Source: Desulfobacterales bacterium
Lineage (GTDB): Bacteria > Desulfobacterota > Desulfobacteria > Desulfobacterales > JAOZSB01
Direction of reading: 5' to 3'
DNA: 42,238 bases
Assembly (NCBI GenBank): GCA_029939895.1
Contig: JAOZSB010000003.1
Coordinates: forward strand, 1 to 42,238
The notes beneath the pieces were generated by a model that saw only the letters and a program-made list of their open reading frames with translations, was not told where the DNA came from and ran no database searches. Each line of letters opens with the position of its first letter. Positions within the stretch are counted from its first letter, which is position 1. The position numbers and the translations under genes were made by a program. Shown here piece after piece: positions 28,537-36,879 of the stretch.

Positions 28537-29160
28537 ATGGCTGTTTTAAACGTAATAAATACAAGTGGCGACAAGGTTTCAGAGGTAGAATTAACTCCAG
28601 AGATCTTCGAGATACCGGTCAAGTCTTCAGTACTCCATGAGGTTGTGAAAATGCAGCTTGCTGGAAAACGCGCAGGAACTGCGTGTGTGAAGAATCGTTC
28701 GGACGTAAAGGGTAGCACGAGAAAACTATTCCGTCAAAAGGGAACGGGCCGTGCCCGCCGGGGTGATATTAAGGCTCCTCTTCTCAGAGGCGGTGGAGTG
28801 ATTTTCGGGCCTCATCCAAGATCCTATGCTATCAGGGTACCTAAGAAGGTGAAAAGACTTGCCCTGAAAATGGCTCTTAGCAGCAAGCTTGCAAGCGACA
28901 GCATCAAGGTTGTTGATAAGATAGAGATGGATGCCGTGAAGACAAAGAGTTTTGTAGAGATAATGAAGACTCTTGATGTTCGCAATGCCCTTTTCGTAAT
29001 TGATGCTAAAAACGATAACGTTGAATTGTCTTCACGAAATATTCCAAAGGTTAAGGTTTTGAGAGCCGATGGACTCAACGTATACGACATCCTCAAGTAC
29101 GACAACCTGGTGCTACTCTCACCTTCAATAGAGAGCATTGAGGGGAGGCTGAAAAAATGA
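28537..29160 (+). CDS. rplD: 50S ribosomal protein L4
   Basis: L4 is an early assembly protein lining the exit tunnel. In enterobacteria it represses the S10 operon. It has 207 residues. The tunnel loop [20 protein letters not shown] and the [26 protein letters not shown] block are clear. Its stop overlaps the rplW start (ATGA), so the two are coupled. I see no obvious L4-binding leader upstream of rpsJ. Confidence 0.98.
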   Translation: MAVLNVINTSGDKVSEVELTPEIFEIPVKSSVLHEVVKMQLAGKRAGTACVKNRSDVKGSTRKLFRQKGTGRARRGDIKAPLLRGGGVIFGPHPRSYAIRVPKKVKRLALKMALSSKLASDSIKVVDKIEMDAVKTKSFVEIMKTLDVRNALFVIDAKNDNVELSSRNIPKVKVLRADGLNVYDILKYDNLVLLSPSIESIEGRLKK

Positions 29161-29441
29161 GCAACCATTATGATGTAATAAAGCGACCCATGGTTACTGA
29201 AAAATCAAGCATCCAGAAGGAACTGTACAATCAGGTATCTTTTGAAGTCGATAGATCGGCAAACAGGATTGAGATTAAAAGAGCTGTGGAGAAGATATTT
29301 GACGTGAGAGTTGCCAATGTTTGCACCATGCAGATTAAAGGTAAGGTTAAACGTCGCGGGAAAATTCTTGGCAAGCGCAGAGACTGGAAAAAAGCAATAG
29401 TCAAGCTTATGCCAGGCGAGAGAATTAAGTTTTTCGATTAA
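29157..29441 (+). CDS. rplW: 50S ribosomal protein L23
   Basis: L23 is at the tunnel exit, where trigger factor and SRP dock. It has 94 residues. [14 protein letters not shown] and [27 protein letters not shown] are family-typical. The ATG overlaps the rplD stop by four bases (ATGA). Confidence 0.98.
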   Translation: MSNHYDVIKRPMVTEKSSIQKELYNQVSFEVDRSANRIEIKRAVEKIFDVRVANVCTMQIKGKVKRRGKILGKRRDWKKAIVKLMPGERIKFFD

Positions 29442-29504
29442 GATATCTATTTGATAAGGTCATAAGTGATAAGGACATATTCAATAAGTTCTTGGGAGTA
29501 AATA

Positions 29505-30332
29505 ATGGCAATAAAAAAAGTAAAACCGGTTTCACCGGGCAGAAGATTTCAGGAATTTTCATCCTTTGATGAAATTACATCTACAACTCCTGAAAAAAAT
29601 CTTCTTCGGATACTTAAAAAATCCGGCGGTAGAAATAATAACGGAAGAGTTACAAGCAGGCATCGGGGTGGCGGTCATAAGCGCTATTACAGGATTATTG
29701 ACTTTAAGCGTGACAAGCTCAATATACCCGCCAAGGTGGCAACAATTGAATACGATCCTAACCGATCTGCAAGAATAGCCCTTCTCCATTATGCTGACGG
29801 TGAAAAAAGATACATCCTGGCTCCACTTCGCTTAAACGTTGGCGATACTGTAGTCTCAGGCCCGGAATCAGATATTAAACCCGGAAATTCACTTCCCTTG
29901 AGCAATATTCCTCTTGGAACCCATATCCATAATATAGAATTAAAAAAGAATAAGGGTGGCCAGATTGTCAGGAGCGCAGGCGGATATGCTCAGCTCATGG
30001 CAAAAGAAGGAAAGTATGTTCTGGTCAAGCTGCCATCTGGCGAAAACAGGCACGTACTTGCAACCTGTTACGCAACTATAGGTCAGGTAGGAAATGTTGA
30101 GCATGAAAATATTTCTCTGGGCAAGGCCGGCAGAAGCAGAATGCTCGGTAGAAGACCAAAGGTTCGTGGTGTAGCAATGAACCCGGTGGATCATCCAATG
30201 GGTGGTGGTGAAGGACGTTCTTCTGGTGGAAGGCATCCATGTACACCCTGGGGCAAACCCACCAAGGGATACAGGACCAGGAAAAATAAGAGTACTGACA
30301 AGTTTATTGTTAAGAGAAGGACTAAAAAGTAA
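29505..30332 (+). CDS. rplB: 50S ribosomal protein L2
   Basis: L2 is needed for subunit association and peptidyl transferase activity. It has 275 residues. It contains [21 protein letters not shown], the central SH3-like domain and the conserved [39 protein letters not shown] tail, with the functionally important histidine in [13 protein letters not shown] lies 7 nt before the ATG. Confidence 0.99.
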   Translation: MAIKKVKPVSPGRRFQEFSSFDEITSTTPEKNLLRILKKSGGRNNNGRVTSRHRGGGHKRYYRIIDFKRDKLNIPAKVATIEYDPNRSARIALLHYADGEKRYILAPLRLNVGDTVVSGPESDIKPGNSLPLSNIPLGTHIHNIELKKNKGGQIVRSAGGYAQLMAKEGKYVLVKLPSGENRHVLATCYATIGQVGNVEHENISLGKAGRSRMLGRRPKVRGVAMNPVDHPMGGGEGRSSGGRHPCTPWGKPTKGYRTRKNKSTDKFIVKRRTKK

Positions 30333-30350
30333 ACACACACTTTTATAAAA

Positions 30351-30382
30351 AGCGTAGATGGAAATTTTAAGTTTATTAGGAG
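30351..30382 (+). repeat. Terminal half of the SD-tailed repeat upstream of rpsS
   Basis: Only the 3' part is recognisable: AGCGTAGATGGAAATTTTAAGTTTATTAGGAG, written here in pieces AGCGTAGATG and TTTTAAGTTTATTAGGAG. It closely matches the end of the first nusG unit. AGGAG lies 5 nt before the rpsS ATG. The hairpin half is absent. Confidence 0.75.
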
Positions 30383-30387
30383 ACAAG

Positions 30388-30666
30388 ATGCCCAGGTCGT
30401 TAAAAAAAGGCCCGTTTATTGAAGACAAGCTAATGAAGAAAGTCCTCATGGCCCAAGAGCAGCGGAGCAACAAGGTGATAAAAACATGGTCGAGAAGATC
30501 GACTATAATACCTGAGATGGTTGGGCTTACGCTGGCCGTTCATAATGGGAAAAAGTTTATACCAGTGTTTGTGACAGAAGATATGGTAGGGCATAAGCTG
30601 GGTGAATTTTCTCCGACCAGAACTTTTTATGGTCATGCCAGCGGCAAGAAAACTAAGGTTAGATAA
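30388..30666 (+). CDS. rpsS: 30S ribosomal protein S19
   Basis: S19 is in the 30S head next to S13. It has 92 residues from ATG 30388, giving the typical [15 protein letters not shown] start. A longer in-frame start upstream would translate the repeat and is rejected. [45 protein letters not shown] is the family core. Its Shine-Dalgarno is the repeat AGGAG, 5 nt away. Confidence 0.98.
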   Translation: MPRSLKKGPFIEDKLMKKVLMAQEQRSNKVIKTWSRRSTIIPEMVGLTLAVHNGKKFIPVFVTEDMVGHKLGEFSPTRTFYGHASGKKTKVR

Positions 30667-30684
30667 TTAAAGAAGGTAAACGTT

Positions 30685-31026
30685 ATGGAAGAGGTAACAG
30701 CAAAAGGCAGATTCATCCGTATTTCACCGCAGAAGGTGAGAATGCTGGTGGGCGCAGTAAAGGGCAGGCCTGTTGAGGATGCGTTAAACAGCCTCAAATT
30801 CATGCCTCAGAAGGCTGCGGGAATAGTTGAAAAGATAATGAGGTCTGCGGTTGCAAATGCCGATCAGAAAGCAGACATTGACGTGGACTCACTTATAGTG
30901 AAAAATTTATTAGTTGACCAGGGCCCTTCCTACAAACGTTGGAGAGCCAGGGCACGTGGTCGAGTCGGCAAAATCATAAAAAGGACCAGCCATATAACGG
31001 TAGTGCTGGCAGATACTCCGGTATAA
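30685..31026 (+). CDS. rplV: 50S ribosomal protein L22
   Basis: L22 lines the exit tunnel through a beta-hairpin loop. It has 113 residues. RISPQKVRMLVGAVKGRPVEDALN at the start and the loop region GPSYKRWRARARGRVGKIIKRTSHITVVL are visible. It starts 18 bp after rpsS with AAGAAGG upstream. Confidence 0.98.
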   Translation: MEEVTAKGRFIRISPQKVRMLVGAVKGRPVEDALNSLKFMPQKAAGIVEKIMRSAVANADQKADIDVDSLIVKNLLVDQGPSYKRWRARARGRVGKIIKRTSHITVVLADTPV

Positions 31027-31044
31027 GATAAGGGAGGTTGTAGC

Positions 31045-31695
31045 TTGGGTCAGAAAGTAAATCCGATAGGACTGAGATTAGGAATCGTTAAAACCTGGGA
31101 ATCCCGGTGGTTCGCAAAGAAAGGTAAATATGCAACTTATATCTTTGAGGACTACAATATTAGAAAATTCATTAAGAAGAAACTTTTTCACGCAGGTATT
31201 TCAAGGATTGAAATTGAACGCTCTGCAAAAAAGGTTAGACTTAGAGTTTTCACAGCAAGACCAGGAATCGTTATAGGTAAAAAAGGATCTGAAATTGAGG
31301 TCTTAAGAAAAGAACTTGAGCATTTGACGACCCAGGAAGTCCTTATTGATATAAAGGAAGTTAAGAAACCTGAGCTTGATGCCCAGTTGCTTGCAGAAAA
31401 CATAGCTCTGCAGCTTGAAAGAAGAGTAGCTTTCAGGCGTGCCATGAAAAGAGGCGTAACATCTGCAATGCGTTTTGGAGCAAAGGGCGTAAAAGTTATA
31501 TGCGCCGGCCGCCTTGGTGGAGCAGAAATGGCCAGAACAGAATGGTACAGAGAAGGCAGAGTGCCTTTGCATACCCTGAGGGCCAATATTGATTACGGCA
31601 CGACAGAAGCTAAGACCACCTACGGAATTATTGGAATTAAGGTGTTTGTTTTTAAGGGCGAAATTTTGACAAAAGATGAGATCGAGGCTGCATAA
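31045..31695 (+). CDS. rpsC: 30S ribosomal protein S3
   Basis: S3 is part of the mRNA entry helicase region. It has 216 residues. It begins [19 protein letters not shown] and has the KH-domain GXXG-type loop at [14 protein letters not shown]. The C-terminal domain carries [31 protein letters not shown]. It starts with TTG at 31045, 7 nt after a strong AGGGAGG. Confidence 0.98.
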   Translation: MGQKVNPIGLRLGIVKTWESRWFAKKGKYATYIFEDYNIRKFIKKKLFHAGISRIEIERSAKKVRLRVFTARPGIVIGKKGSEIEVLRKELEHLTTQEVLIDIKEVKKPELDAQLLAENIALQLERRVAFRRAMKRGVTSAMRFGAKGVKVICAGRLGGAEMARTEWYREGRVPLHTLRANIDYGTTEAKTTYGIIGIKVFVFKGEILTKDEIEAA

Positions 31696-31714
31696 AGCAG
31701 GTTCGTAAGAAAAG

Positions 31715-31794
31715 TTTTTTGTTTATCTTGTAGATTAACCCTTTAAAGTAAGCAAAAATCTAAGCTTCGTAAAAACATTAAAGTTCGACTGGAG
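31715..31794 (+). repeat. Divergent 80-bp SD-tailed repeat upstream of rplP
   Basis: This is a single diverged copy, about 80 bp. It keeps the T-run, GTTTAT, TTAACCC, AAGTAAGC, the GCTTCG block and the end AAAGTTCGACTGGAG. GGAG (31791-31794) is 7 nt before the rplP ATG. A decayed end of another unit (GGTTCGTAAGAAAAG) precedes it. The hairpin arms are less clean here. Confidence 0.7.
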
Positions 31795-31801
31795 ATATAA
31801 T

Positions 31802-32218
31802 ATGCTTAGCCCAAAGAAAGTAAAGCATAGGAAAGTACAAAAAGGAAAAATGAGGGGAGCAGCCTATCGAGGCGGCGACCTTAGCTTCGGAGAATACGGC
31901 CTCCAGGCAGTCGAGTGTGGCAAGATCAGCTCAAAGCAAATTGAAGCTGCCCGTATTGCCATGACAAGGCATGTAAAAAGAGGCGGAAAGATGTGGATCA
32001 GGATTTTCCCGGACAAGCCATATACTAAAAAACCTGCTGAAGTACGGATGGGCAAGGGTAAAGGGCCACCAGAAGGTTGGGTGGCAGTAATCAAGCCTGG
32101 CAGAGTGTTATATGAAATGTCTGGAGTACCGAGGGAAATGGCAAAAGAGGCCTTGAGACTGGCTGCCCACAAACTCCCTGTAAAAACCAAATTTGTCGCA
32201 AGGGATGAAATGATATGA
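31802..32218 (+). CDS. rplP: 50S ribosomal protein L16
   Basis: L16 helps organise the A site of the large subunit. It has 138 residues. [62 protein letters not shown] are signature stretches. It is set apart from rpsC by 106 bp carrying a repeat. Its stop overlaps rpmC (ATGA). Confidence 0.98.
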   Translation: MLSPKKVKHRKVQKGKMRGAAYRGGDLSFGEYGLQAVECGKISSKQIEAARIAMTRHVKRGGKMWIRIFPDKPYTKKPAEVRMGKGKGPPEGWVAVIKPGRVLYEMSGVPREMAKEALRLAAHKLPVKTKFVARDEMI

Positions 32219-32418
32219 ATGCCGGTGAATTAAGAGATATGCAACCAGATGAACTGGAACGCAAACTTCTTGACCTCAAGGAGGAGTTTTTCAATCTGCG
32301 CTTTCAACAAGAAATTGGTCAGCTTGAAAATACTACCAAGCTCGGCAGTGCTAAAAAAGAGATTGCCAGAGTTAAAACCATATTAAAAGAAAAGAAACTT
32401 ACAGGTACAGCGGTATGA
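32215..32418 (+). CDS. rpmC: 50S ribosomal protein L29
   Basis: L29 is at the tunnel exit beside L23. It has 67 residues, all helical: [49 protein letters not shown]. The start overlaps the rplP stop and its stop overlaps rpsQ (ATGA both times), so the three are translationally coupled. Confidence 0.97.
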   Translation: MNAGELRDMQPDELERKLLDLKEEFFNLRFQQEIGQLENTTKLGSAKKEIARVKTILKEKKLTGTAV

Positions 32419-32681
32419 GCGGTATGAAGAATCGTGGTATGAAAAGACAGCTTATGGGCACCATAGTCAGTGACAAGATGGATAAGACAGTGGTGGTTCT
32501 TGTTGAGCGGATGGTTAAGCATCCACTTTATGGGAAATATATCAGGCGCAGGGCGAAGTTTTCTGCCCATGACGAGCGAAACGAGTGCGGAATCGGCGAT
32601 AAGGTTACGATTACTGAATCCAGGCCAATTAGCAAGACCAAAAAATGGCGTGTCAGCAAGATCGTAGAAAAGGCCGTATAG
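32415..32681 (+). CDS. rpsQ: 30S ribosomal protein S17
   Basis: S17 is a primary 16S-binding protein with an OB fold. It has 88 residues. [40 protein letters not shown] and the [20 protein letters not shown] block are typical. The start overlaps rpmC by ATGA. Internal methionines at codons 4 and 9 are possible alternative starts, but the coupled first ATG is preferred. Confidence 0.97.
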   Translation: MSGMKNRGMKRQLMGTIVSDKMDKTVVVLVERMVKHPLYGKYIRRRAKFSAHDERNECGIGDKVTITESRPISKTKKWRVSKIVEKAV

Positions 32682-32698
32682 CATAGAGGAAAAGAGAA

Positions 32699-33067
32699 AT
32701 GATTCAGTCAGAAACTAGATTGACCGTTGCTGATAATTCGGGTGCTAAAATTTTATACTGCATAAAGGTTCTTGGCGGTTCCCGAAGACGATACGCCGGT
32801 ATAGGGGATGTTATTGTTGTCTCTGTAAAAGAGGCAATACCCAACGCAAAAGTAAAAAAAGGCGACGTTCTCAAGGCAGTAGTGGTAAGGACAAAAAAAG
32901 AGATAAGACGACCCGATGGTTCATACATCAGATTTGACGATAATTCGGCTGTGCTTATCAATCCAACTGGCGAACCAATTGGAACCCGTATTTTTGGGCC
33001 GGTTGCGAGAGAACTCAGAGCTAAAAGATATATGAAAATAATATCACTTGCTCCAGAGGTTCTGTAA
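32699..33067 (+). CDS. rplN: 50S ribosomal protein L14
   Basis: L14 lies at the subunit interface and binds L19 and the silencing factor RsfS. It has 122 residues, invariant family length. [39 protein letters not shown] and [13 protein letters not shown] are signatures. AGAGGAAAAG lies just upstream. Confidence 0.98.
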   Translation: MIQSETRLTVADNSGAKILYCIKVLGGSRRRYAGIGDVIVVSVKEAIPNAKVKKGDVLKAVVVRTKKEIRRPDGSYIRFDDNSAVLINPTGEPIGTRIFGPVARELRAKRYMKIISLAPEVL

Positions 33068-33112
33068 AAGGCCGAGTTATAGAATATAAGAAGATCGGGA
33101 GATTTTTTAATC

Positions 33113-33445
33113 ATGAAAAATATTGGCAGCACCAGACTAAAAAAAGACGACAAGGTAAAGGTTCTTGCCGGCAAAGATAAAGGGAAGATCAGCAAAGTCA
33201 TCAGGATTGATTTTAAGAACAGCAGGGTGCTGATTGAAAACGTAAATATGGTAAAACGTCATATGCGACCCAATGCACAGAATAAGCAGGGTGGCATTGT
33301 TGACAAAGAGGCACCGCTGGCCTGGTCAAATGTTATGCTTGTTTGCAGCAAGTGCTTAAAGCCGACCAGGGTGTCCATTAAAACTTTGGATGATGGTAAG
33401 AGAGTCCGGGTTTGCAAAAAATGCAACGAGGTAATTGATGCCTGA
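33113..33445 (+). CDS. rplX: 50S ribosomal protein L24, with CX2C pairs
   Basis: L24 initiates 50S assembly. It has 110 residues. The N-terminal KOW motif is DDKVKVLAGKDKGKISKV. Downstream are GGIVDKEAPLAWSNVMLVCSKC and VRVCKKC: Cys78, Cys81, Cys101 and Cys104 make a putative zinc-ribbon as in several bacterial L24 proteins. It is followed by a 139-bp gap, unusually long for this operon. Confidence 0.97.
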   Translation: MKNIGSTRLKKDDKVKVLAGKDKGKISKVIRIDFKNSRVLIENVNMVKRHMRPNAQNKQGGIVDKEAPLAWSNVMLVCSKCLKPTRVSIKTLDDGKRVRVCKKCNEVIDA

Positions 33446-33584
33446 TACAAGGCACTGACCGCCTTGGTCGGATATTGTTCTGACCAGTGGCCCTTTAGCA
33501 AAACATGAAAGAACCTTGCATGTTGAAAAAAAAGTTCTTTCATATATAGAAATTAGTTTTTTGGATTCATGACGGAGTAAGAAG
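33446..33584 (+). other. Intergenic region with hairpins between rplX and rplE
   Basis: Two inverted repeats are visible. CAAGGC and GCCTTG lie near 33448-33466, and ATGAAAGAAC (33505-33514) pairs with GTTCTTTCAT (33534-33543). The second is followed by TATATAG rather than a T-run, so it is not a plain terminator. No repeat of the 79-bp family is present. It could be a regulatory or processing site in the spc mRNA. Confidence 0.45.
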
Positions 33585-34124
33585 ATGTCGCAGATTAAGG
33601 AATTTTACGAAACAGATGTTGTTCCCAAACTTATTGAAAAATTTGGGTACACGAACAAATTTCAAGTACCCAAGATCGATAAGATAGTCCTGAACATGGG
33701 ACTTGGAGAGGCGATTCAGAATATAAAAGTGCTTGATTCCGCAGTTGAAGAGATTGCTTTGATCGCAGGCCAGAAGCCTGTTATTACAAGAGCAAAAAAA
33801 TCAATCGCGGCTTTTAAGCTCAGGACAGGAATGCCAATCGGTTGCATGGTGACTCTGAGAAGACAAAAAATGTTCGATTTTTATAACAAATTTGTAAACA
33901 TTGCTCTTCCCCGTGTTAAAGACTTCAGGGGTATTTCTGGCAAATCTTTTGATGGAAAGGGAAACTATTCCCTTGGTATCAAAGAACACATAATTTTTAC
34001 AGAAATCGATTATGACAGGTTAGATCATATTAAAGGCATGAATATATCAATCGTAACCACGGCCAAGACCGATGAGGAAGGCAAAGAACTCCTCAGACTC
34101 CTTGGTATGCCGTTCAAGAATTAA
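33585..34124 (+). CDS. rplE: 50S ribosomal protein L5
   Basis: L5 binds 5S rRNA and contacts the P-site tRNA. It has 179 residues. [50 protein letters not shown] and [29 protein letters not shown] are family blocks. CGGAGTAAGAAG precedes the ATG. Confidence 0.98.
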   Translation: MSQIKEFYETDVVPKLIEKFGYTNKFQVPKIDKIVLNMGLGEAIQNIKVLDSAVEEIALIAGQKPVITRAKKSIAAFKLRTGMPIGCMVTLRRQKMFDFYNKFVNIALPRVKDFRGISGKSFDGKGNYSLGIKEHIIFTEIDYDRLDHIKGMNISIVTTAKTDEEGKELLRLLGMPFKN

Positions 34125-34141
34125 TCGATAAGGAGGCCGGA

Positions 34142-34327
34142 TTGGCTAGAAAAGCGCTAAGAGAAAAGGCAAGTAGAAAACCCAAGTTTGGGGTGCGGGC
34201 ATATAACAGATGCCCAATCTGCGGACGACCGAGGGCTTTCTTGAGAAGATTCGGAATTTGCAGGATATGTTTTAGAAATCTTGCTTCCCAGGGAAAGCTT
34301 CCAGGGGTGATAAAGTCAAGTTGGTAG
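34142..34327 (+). CDS. rpsZ: 30S ribosomal protein S14, zinc-binding type
   Basis: This S14 is the 61-residue zinc form: Cys24, Cys27, Cys40 and Cys43 form a CX2C-CX2C site ([23 protein letters not shown]). The start is TTG at 34142, preceded by AAGGAGG. It lies between rplE and rpsH in standard spc order. Some databases name this short form rpsN. Confidence 0.97.
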   Translation: MARKALREKASRKPKFGVRAYNRCPICGRPRAFLRRFGICRICFRNLASQGKLPGVIKSSW

Positions 34328-34358
34328 CAAACGAAAATGTTTTTGGAGTAATTGCAAC

Positions 34359-34757
34359 ATGAAGGTGACAGATTCCATAGCAGATATGCTTACGAGAATT
34401 CGCAACGCAGGCAGAGCAAAATTCAACAGTGTAGATATTCCTGGTTCCAAGATGAAAATCGATATAGCCAGGGTCCTCAAGAGCGAGGGATACATTAAGA
34501 ATTATAAGTTTGTCAAAGATAGCAAACAAGGAGTTCTGCGGGTTTACTTAAAATATGGTCCAGACAGCAGGCACGCTATTTACGGTATTGAAAGAGCGAG
34601 CAAGTCAAGCAGGCGACTGTACTCAAAAAGTAAAAATATTAAACCCGTACTCAACGGACTTGGCATTTCGATCCTGACTACCTCAAGGGGAGTCATGGCC
34701 GACAAGGAAGCTAAAAAGATGAATACAGGTGGAGAAGTTATCTGCCGAGTCTGGTAG
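34359..34757 (+). CDS. rpsH: 30S ribosomal protein S8
   Basis: S8 is a primary 16S-binding protein and in enterobacteria represses the spc operon. It has 132 residues. DSIADMLTRIRNAG and the C-terminal GISILTTSRGVMADKEAKKMNTGGEVICRVW are diagnostic. It is followed by an over 300-bp gap filled with repeat copies. Confidence 0.98.
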   Translation: MKVTDSIADMLTRIRNAGRAKFNSVDIPGSKMKIDIARVLKSEGYIKNYKFVKDSKQGVLRVYLKYGPDSRHAIYGIERASKSSRRLYSKSKNIKPVLNGLGISILTTSRGVMADKEAKKMNTGGEVICRVW

Positions 34758-35075
34758 CCTTTTGCTTATTTACCGCAATAACCAGGTGAATGAACTGAAT
34801 TTATAAAAGGCTATGTTGTTAGATTTAATCATTTAGAGCTTGTTTGCTTTTTTTTTAACCGAAACATCGGGATAAACAAAATCATAGCTCAGTCAAAAAT
34901 TTTGGTTTATTAGAAGCTTTTTGCTTATTTCATAACCAGACCAGCGAAATAAACTAAGCAACCTGCTTCGAAGGTAATTTTAAGTTTATTGGGAGTTTTT
35001 TTGTTTATTTCATAACCAAACCACTTGGATAAACTAAGCAGAAAGCTTCGTTGTTACTATTAAGTTTATTGGGAG
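34758..35075 (+). repeat. Four tandem SD-tailed repeats upstream of rplF
   Basis: Units are about 34758-34838, 34839-34916, 34917-34995 and 34996-35075. They fill the whole rpsH-rplF gap. Divergence decreases towards the gene: the first is badly eroded, the last two are near consensus. The second has a CCG/CGG apical pairing. The fourth has CCAA/TTGG instead of CCAG/CTGG, a compensatory change in the apical stem. The last GGGAG (35071-35075) is 6 nt before the rplF ATG. Confidence 0.92.
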
Positions 35076-35081
35076 TACAAA

Positions 35082-35618
35082 ATGTCGCGAGTTGGCAAAA
35101 AACCGATAGAGATACCTGCAAAGACAACAGTATCATATAAAGATAGGGTTGTGACTGTTAAGGGGGCAAAGGGAAGCCTTGATTTGACCGTGCATCCGGC
35201 AGTCGATCTTTTAGTTGAGGATAGCAAAGTTAACGTCAACCTTATAAAAGATGACAAACAGAGCAGAGCAATTCAGGGCTTGATGAGATCTCTTGTCGCA
35301 AATATGATTATTGGAACAGACAAAGGCTTTGAAAAAATTCTGGAGCTTAACGGGATAGGTTATAAGGCTGAAGTTAAAGGAAATCAAATATTATTCAACC
35401 TTGGCTTTTCACATCAGATTAGTTTTGAGTTGCCAGAAAGCATCAGCGCAACCATTGATAGAAAGCAGATAAAACTTACCGGGATTGACAAAGAAATTCT
35501 GGGAAGAACCGCTGCATCCATTAGAGATCTAAGGCCACCTGAGCCATATAAGGGCAAGGGCATTAAATATCTTGAAGAGAGAATAATCAGAAAGGCTGGC
35601 AAGACCGGCGCAAAATAA
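35082..35618 (+). CDS. rplF: 50S ribosomal protein L6
   Basis: L6 is near the factor-binding site of the 50S subunit. It has 178 residues in two similar domains. MSRVGKKPIEIPAKT and the C-terminal RPPEPYKGKGIKYLEERIIRKAGKTGAK are signatures. ATG 35082 is set by the repeat GGGAG 6 nt upstream. rplR follows after 18 bp. Confidence 0.98.
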   Translation: MSRVGKKPIEIPAKTTVSYKDRVVTVKGAKGSLDLTVHPAVDLLVEDSKVNVNLIKDDKQSRAIQGLMRSLVANMIIGTDKGFEKILELNGIGYKAEVKGNQILFNLGFSHQISFELPESISATIDRKQIKLTGIDKEILGRTAASIRDLRPPEPYKGKGIKYLEERIIRKAGKTGAK

Positions 35619-35636
35619 AAAAGGGAATTTTTAACA

Positions 35637-36005
35637 ATGGGCGCTACAAACCCAAGACTTCTTGCGAGGCAAAAGCGTAAGAAAAGAATCAGGAAGAGAA
35701 TTATCATATCAGCTGACAGACCAAGGTTGAGCGTATTTAGAAGTGCAAAACACATGTACGCACAAATTGTTGATGATATAAGCGGGAATACCCTTGTTGC
35801 TGCATCTTCATTAGAAAAAGAAGTAGCAGAAAATAAAGAGTTGAAAAACAAGACCGATAGAGCCAAGGTTGTTGGCCAGATGGTTGCAGCCAGGGCAAAA
35901 GAAAAAGGTATCAGCCGTGTTGTTTTCGACAGGAATGGATTTCTTTACCACGGCAGAGTAAAAGCAGTTTCTGACGGTGCCCGTAAAGCTGGTTTGGAAT
36001 TATAG
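35637..36005 (+). CDS. rplR: 50S ribosomal protein L18
   Basis: L18 delivers 5S rRNA to the 50S subunit together with L5. It has 122 residues. RPRLSVFRSAKHMYAQIVDD and FDRNGFLYHGRVKAVSDGARKAGLEL are family-typical. AAGGGA lies about 11 nt before the ATG. Downstream a 181-bp gap holds two repeats. Confidence 0.98.
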   Translation: MGATNPRLLARQKRKKRIRKRIIISADRPRLSVFRSAKHMYAQIVDDISGNTLVAASSLEKEVAENKELKNKTDRAKVVGQMVAARAKEKGISRVVFDRNGFLYHGRVKAVSDGARKAGLEL

Positions 36006-36020
36006 GCGAAAGATAAAACA

Positions 36021-36178
36021 TTTTATTTGCTTGTTTGTTAACCGAGCCATTTGAATAAACAAAGGTAATGCTTCGCTAAGAATTTAAGTTTATTAGGAGC
36101 TTTTTTGCTTATTTCATAACCAGACCTTAGGGATAAACTATGGTTTGGCTTCGACAAAACATTTAAGTTTATTGGGAG
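36021..36178 (+). repeat. Two tandem SD-tailed repeats upstream of rpsE
   Basis: Units are 36021-36099 and 36100-36178, 79 bp each. The first reads GCTTGTTTGTT and AATAAACAAAG, which still pair with one bulged A. The second keeps GCTTATTTCAT, but TAAGC has become TATGG, so its lower stem is broken. Its GGGAG (36174-36178), extended by G to GGGAGG, lies 7-8 nt before the TTG start of rpsE. Confidence 0.92.
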
Positions 36179-36186
36179 GAAAGTCC

Positions 36187-36681
36187 TTGATAAGGCGAGA
36201 ACAGGAAGATAGTCAATATATCGATAAAGTCGTTTATATAAACCGTGTTGCAAAGGTTGTTAAGGGCGGACGTAGATTCAGCTTTAGTGCGATTGTTGTT
36301 GTAGGAGATGGCCAGGGCATGGTTGGTTTCGGCCTGGGCAAAGCTGGAGAAGTCCCAGAAGCGATAAGAAAAGGCGTTGAAAAGGCCAAAAAAACTATGG
36401 TCAGTGTTCCTCTTGTAGATGGAACCATACCTTACGAAGTTGTTGGGAGGTACGGCGCTGGCAGGGTACTTTTAAAACCAGCCTCACAGGGAACTGGCGT
36501 TATTGCCGGTGGTGCTGTTCGTGCTGTGCTTGAAGCGGTCGGCGTTCAGAATATTCTTACCAAGTGCCTTGGATCGAACAACCCTCATAATGTGGTAAAA
36601 GCGACTATCAGCGGGCTGAGTGGTTTACAGAGCAAGGAACAAATAGCTGCAAGACGCGGAATTAACCCTGCGGATCTTTAA
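36187..36681 (+). CDS. rpsE: 30S ribosomal protein S5
   Basis: S5 lies on the 30S body near mRNA entry and affects accuracy. From TTG 36187 it has 164 residues, the normal length. [29 protein letters not shown] and the [32 protein letters not shown] block are diagnostic. An upstream in-frame start at 36145 would translate the repeat itself ([11 protein letters not shown]) and place the Shine-Dalgarno inside the coding region, so it is rejected. Confidence 0.95.
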   Translation: MIRREQEDSQYIDKVVYINRVAKVVKGGRRFSFSAIVVVGDGQGMVGFGLGKAGEVPEAIRKGVEKAKKTMVSVPLVDGTIPYEVVGRYGAGRVLLKPASQGTGVIAGGAVRAVLEAVGVQNILTKCLGSNNPHNVVKATISGLSGLQSKEQIAARRGINPADL

Positions 36682-36693
36682 AGGTGCGGAAAA

Positions 36694-36876
36694 ATGGCTG
36701 ATAAAATTAAAATTACAATGATTAAATCCATGATAGGCAGACCTGAAAAGCACAGAAAAGTGCTTAGGGGGATGGGCCTTACAAAAATAAATAAAACCGT
36801 GGAACTTGTAGACACACCCTCAACAAGAGGAATGGTCAACAAGGTTTGCCATCTGGTTAAGGTCGAGGAGAACTAA
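36694..36876 (+). CDS. rpmD: 50S ribosomal protein L30
   Basis: L30 is a small 50S protein of 60 residues: [47 protein letters not shown]. It lies 12 bp after rpsE and 3 bp before rplO, in standard spc order. AAGGTGCGG upstream is its Shine-Dalgarno. Confidence 0.98.
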   Translation: MADKIKITMIKSMIGRPEKHRKVLRGMGLTKINKTVELVDTPSTRGMVNKVCHLVKVEEN

Positions 36877-36879
36877 AAA

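Noticed and set aside
36145-36186. N-terminal extension of S5 starting at 36145
   Set aside because: It would translate the repeat unit itself and put the GGGAGG inside the coding region. TTG 36187 gives normal S5 length with correct spacing. The similar 39639 extension of S11 is rejected for the same reason.
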